Shown: positions 7,039 through 7,768 of the stretch, piece after piece
Numbering within the stretch: the first letter of the stretch is position 1
Layout: every line of letters begins with the position of its first letter
From: an uncultured Ruminococcus sp.
GTDB taxonomy: Bacteria; Bacillota; Clostridia; Oscillospirales; CAG-272
Direction of reading: 5' to 3'
DNA length: 7,768 nucleotides
NCBI GenBank assembly: GCA_902783755.1
Contig: CACZSC010000121.1
Location: forward strand, 1-7,768
The notes under the pieces: model-generated
The model's input: the letters and a program-made list of their open reading frames with translations, nothing else
The model's database searches: none
What the model was told of the DNA's origin: nothing
Program-made: the position numbers and the translations under genes

Positions 7039-7052
7039 CGGAGGACATATAT

Positions 7053-7768
7053 ATGAACAGACCGCGTTATGAATTCTGGTTCGTCGTGGGGTCCCAGTTC
7101 CTCTACGGCAACGAAGTGCTTGAGACAGTGGACGCCCGCGCCCGTGAGATGGCTGAAAAAATGTCACTCAGGCTTCCCTATCCCCTTGTCTACAAGGTGA
7201 CAGCCAAGACCAACCGGGAAATAACCGACATCGTCAAGGAAGCTAACCATGACGACAGCTGCGCCGGCATCGTCACCTGGTGCCACACATTCTCGCCGAG
7301 CAAGATGTGGACCAACGGCCTCGTGAATCTCCAGAAGCCATACTGTCATTTCGCAACCCAGTACAACCGGGAGATACCCAACGAAGACATCGACATGGAT
7401 TTCATGAACCTGAACCAGGCCGCCCACGGGGACCGGGAGCACGGATTCATGGCAGCCCGTCTGAGGCTTCCGAGAAAGGTCATCGCCGGATACTGGCAGG
7501 ACGAGGAGCCGGTCAGGAGGATCGGCGACTGGATGAAGTCAGCAGTAGGATGCGCAGTTTCAAGGAGCCTCCGCGTCATGAGATTCGGCGACAACATGAG
7601 AGAAGTTGCCGTAACTGAAGGCGACAAGGTGGAAGTCCAGGCCAAGCTCGGCTGGCAGGTAAACACCTGGGCCACCGGGGATCTTGTCATGGAGATGGAA
7701 AAGGTCACCGAGGAGGAGATCGACGCGCTCGTCGATACATATCTCAGTGAATACGACAGGAACACCGA
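7053..7768 (+). CDS. araA: L-arabinose isomerase, N-terminal half (3' end beyond window)
   Basis: AraA converts L-arabinose to L-ribulose in the cytoplasm, the first step of bacterial arabinose use, and needs Mn2+. Only 238 of the usual roughly 500 residues are in the window. They match the family closely: YEFWFVVGSQFLYG (6-19), CAGIVTWCHTFSPSKMW (70-86), QYNREIP (103-109), IDMDFMNLNQAAHGDREHGF (113-132), and FGDNMREVAVTEGDKVEVQ (178-196). The metal-binding Glu and His residues of the family fall in the missing C-terminal half and cannot be checked. GGAGG (7040-7044) lies 8 nt before the ATG. The gene immediately follows the FGGY kinase. An epimerase gene (araD) or transporter might follow outside the window. 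No frameshift is seen in the visible part. Confidence 0.96.
   Translation, partial: MNRPRYEFWFVVGSQFLYGNEVLETVDARAREMAEKMSLRLPYPLVYKVTAKTNREITDIVKEANHDDSCAGIVTWCHTFSPSKMWTNGLVNLQKPYCHFATQYNREIPNEDIDMDFMNLNQAAHGDREHGFMAARLRLPRKVIAGYWQDEEPVRRIGDWMKSAVGCAVSRSLRVMRFGDNMREVAVTEGDKVEVQAKLGWQVNTWATGDLVMEMEKVTEEEIDALVDTYLSEYDRNT

Overview
The window reads as chromosomal DNA from an anaerobic, low-to-mid GC Firmicute of the class Clostridia. Supporting signs are a gram-positive type HPr kinase/phosphorylase, a folate ECF-transporter S component under a tetrahydrofolate riboswitch, a lipoprotein foldase of PrsA type, strong GGAGG ribosome binding sites, and an FGGY kinase of a type I recognise from Clostridia. 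Coding DNA is moderately GC-rich, while the two regulatory spacers are AT-rich. I see no mobile element, CRISPR array, tRNA or rRNA.

Left half, minus strand (about 1-2478): hprK (HPr kinase/phosphorylase) is followed by a 230 bp spacer and then folT-folC. The spacer holds a near-consensus sigma-A promoter, a well-formed class-I THF riboswitch, and a downstream hairpin that buries the folT Shine-Dalgarno sequence. folC runs off the left edge (N-terminal 249 residues present). folT and folC are 4 nt apart and form one folate uptake and retention unit that the riboswitch should shut down when reduced folate is plentiful.

Middle (2479-2626): a 148 bp divergent spacer with one promoter facing hprK and another facing the right-hand genes.

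Right half, plus strand (2627-7768): five genes with gaps of 14-21 nt and no terminator between them. They are a SurA/PrsA-like lipoprotein whose two parvulin histidine positions are replaced, a membrane-anchored extracellular protein with features of the DUF4015 putative glycoside hydrolases, a YfcE-type metallophosphoesterase, a non-canonical FGGY sugar kinase, and the first 238 codons of araA (L-arabinose isomerase). The last two form an L-arabinose to L-ribulose to ribulose-5-phosphate module. They are placed behind three envelope or housekeeping genes and opposite the carbon-catabolite regulator gene hprK.

Most of the genes are recognisable. The points most worth a second look are the complete riboswitch expression platform, the likely catalytically dead parvulin domain, the divergent DUF4015-like protein with its acidic Glu-Thr-Asp tail, and the mixed envelope/arabinose operon. 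I did not find a wholly new system.
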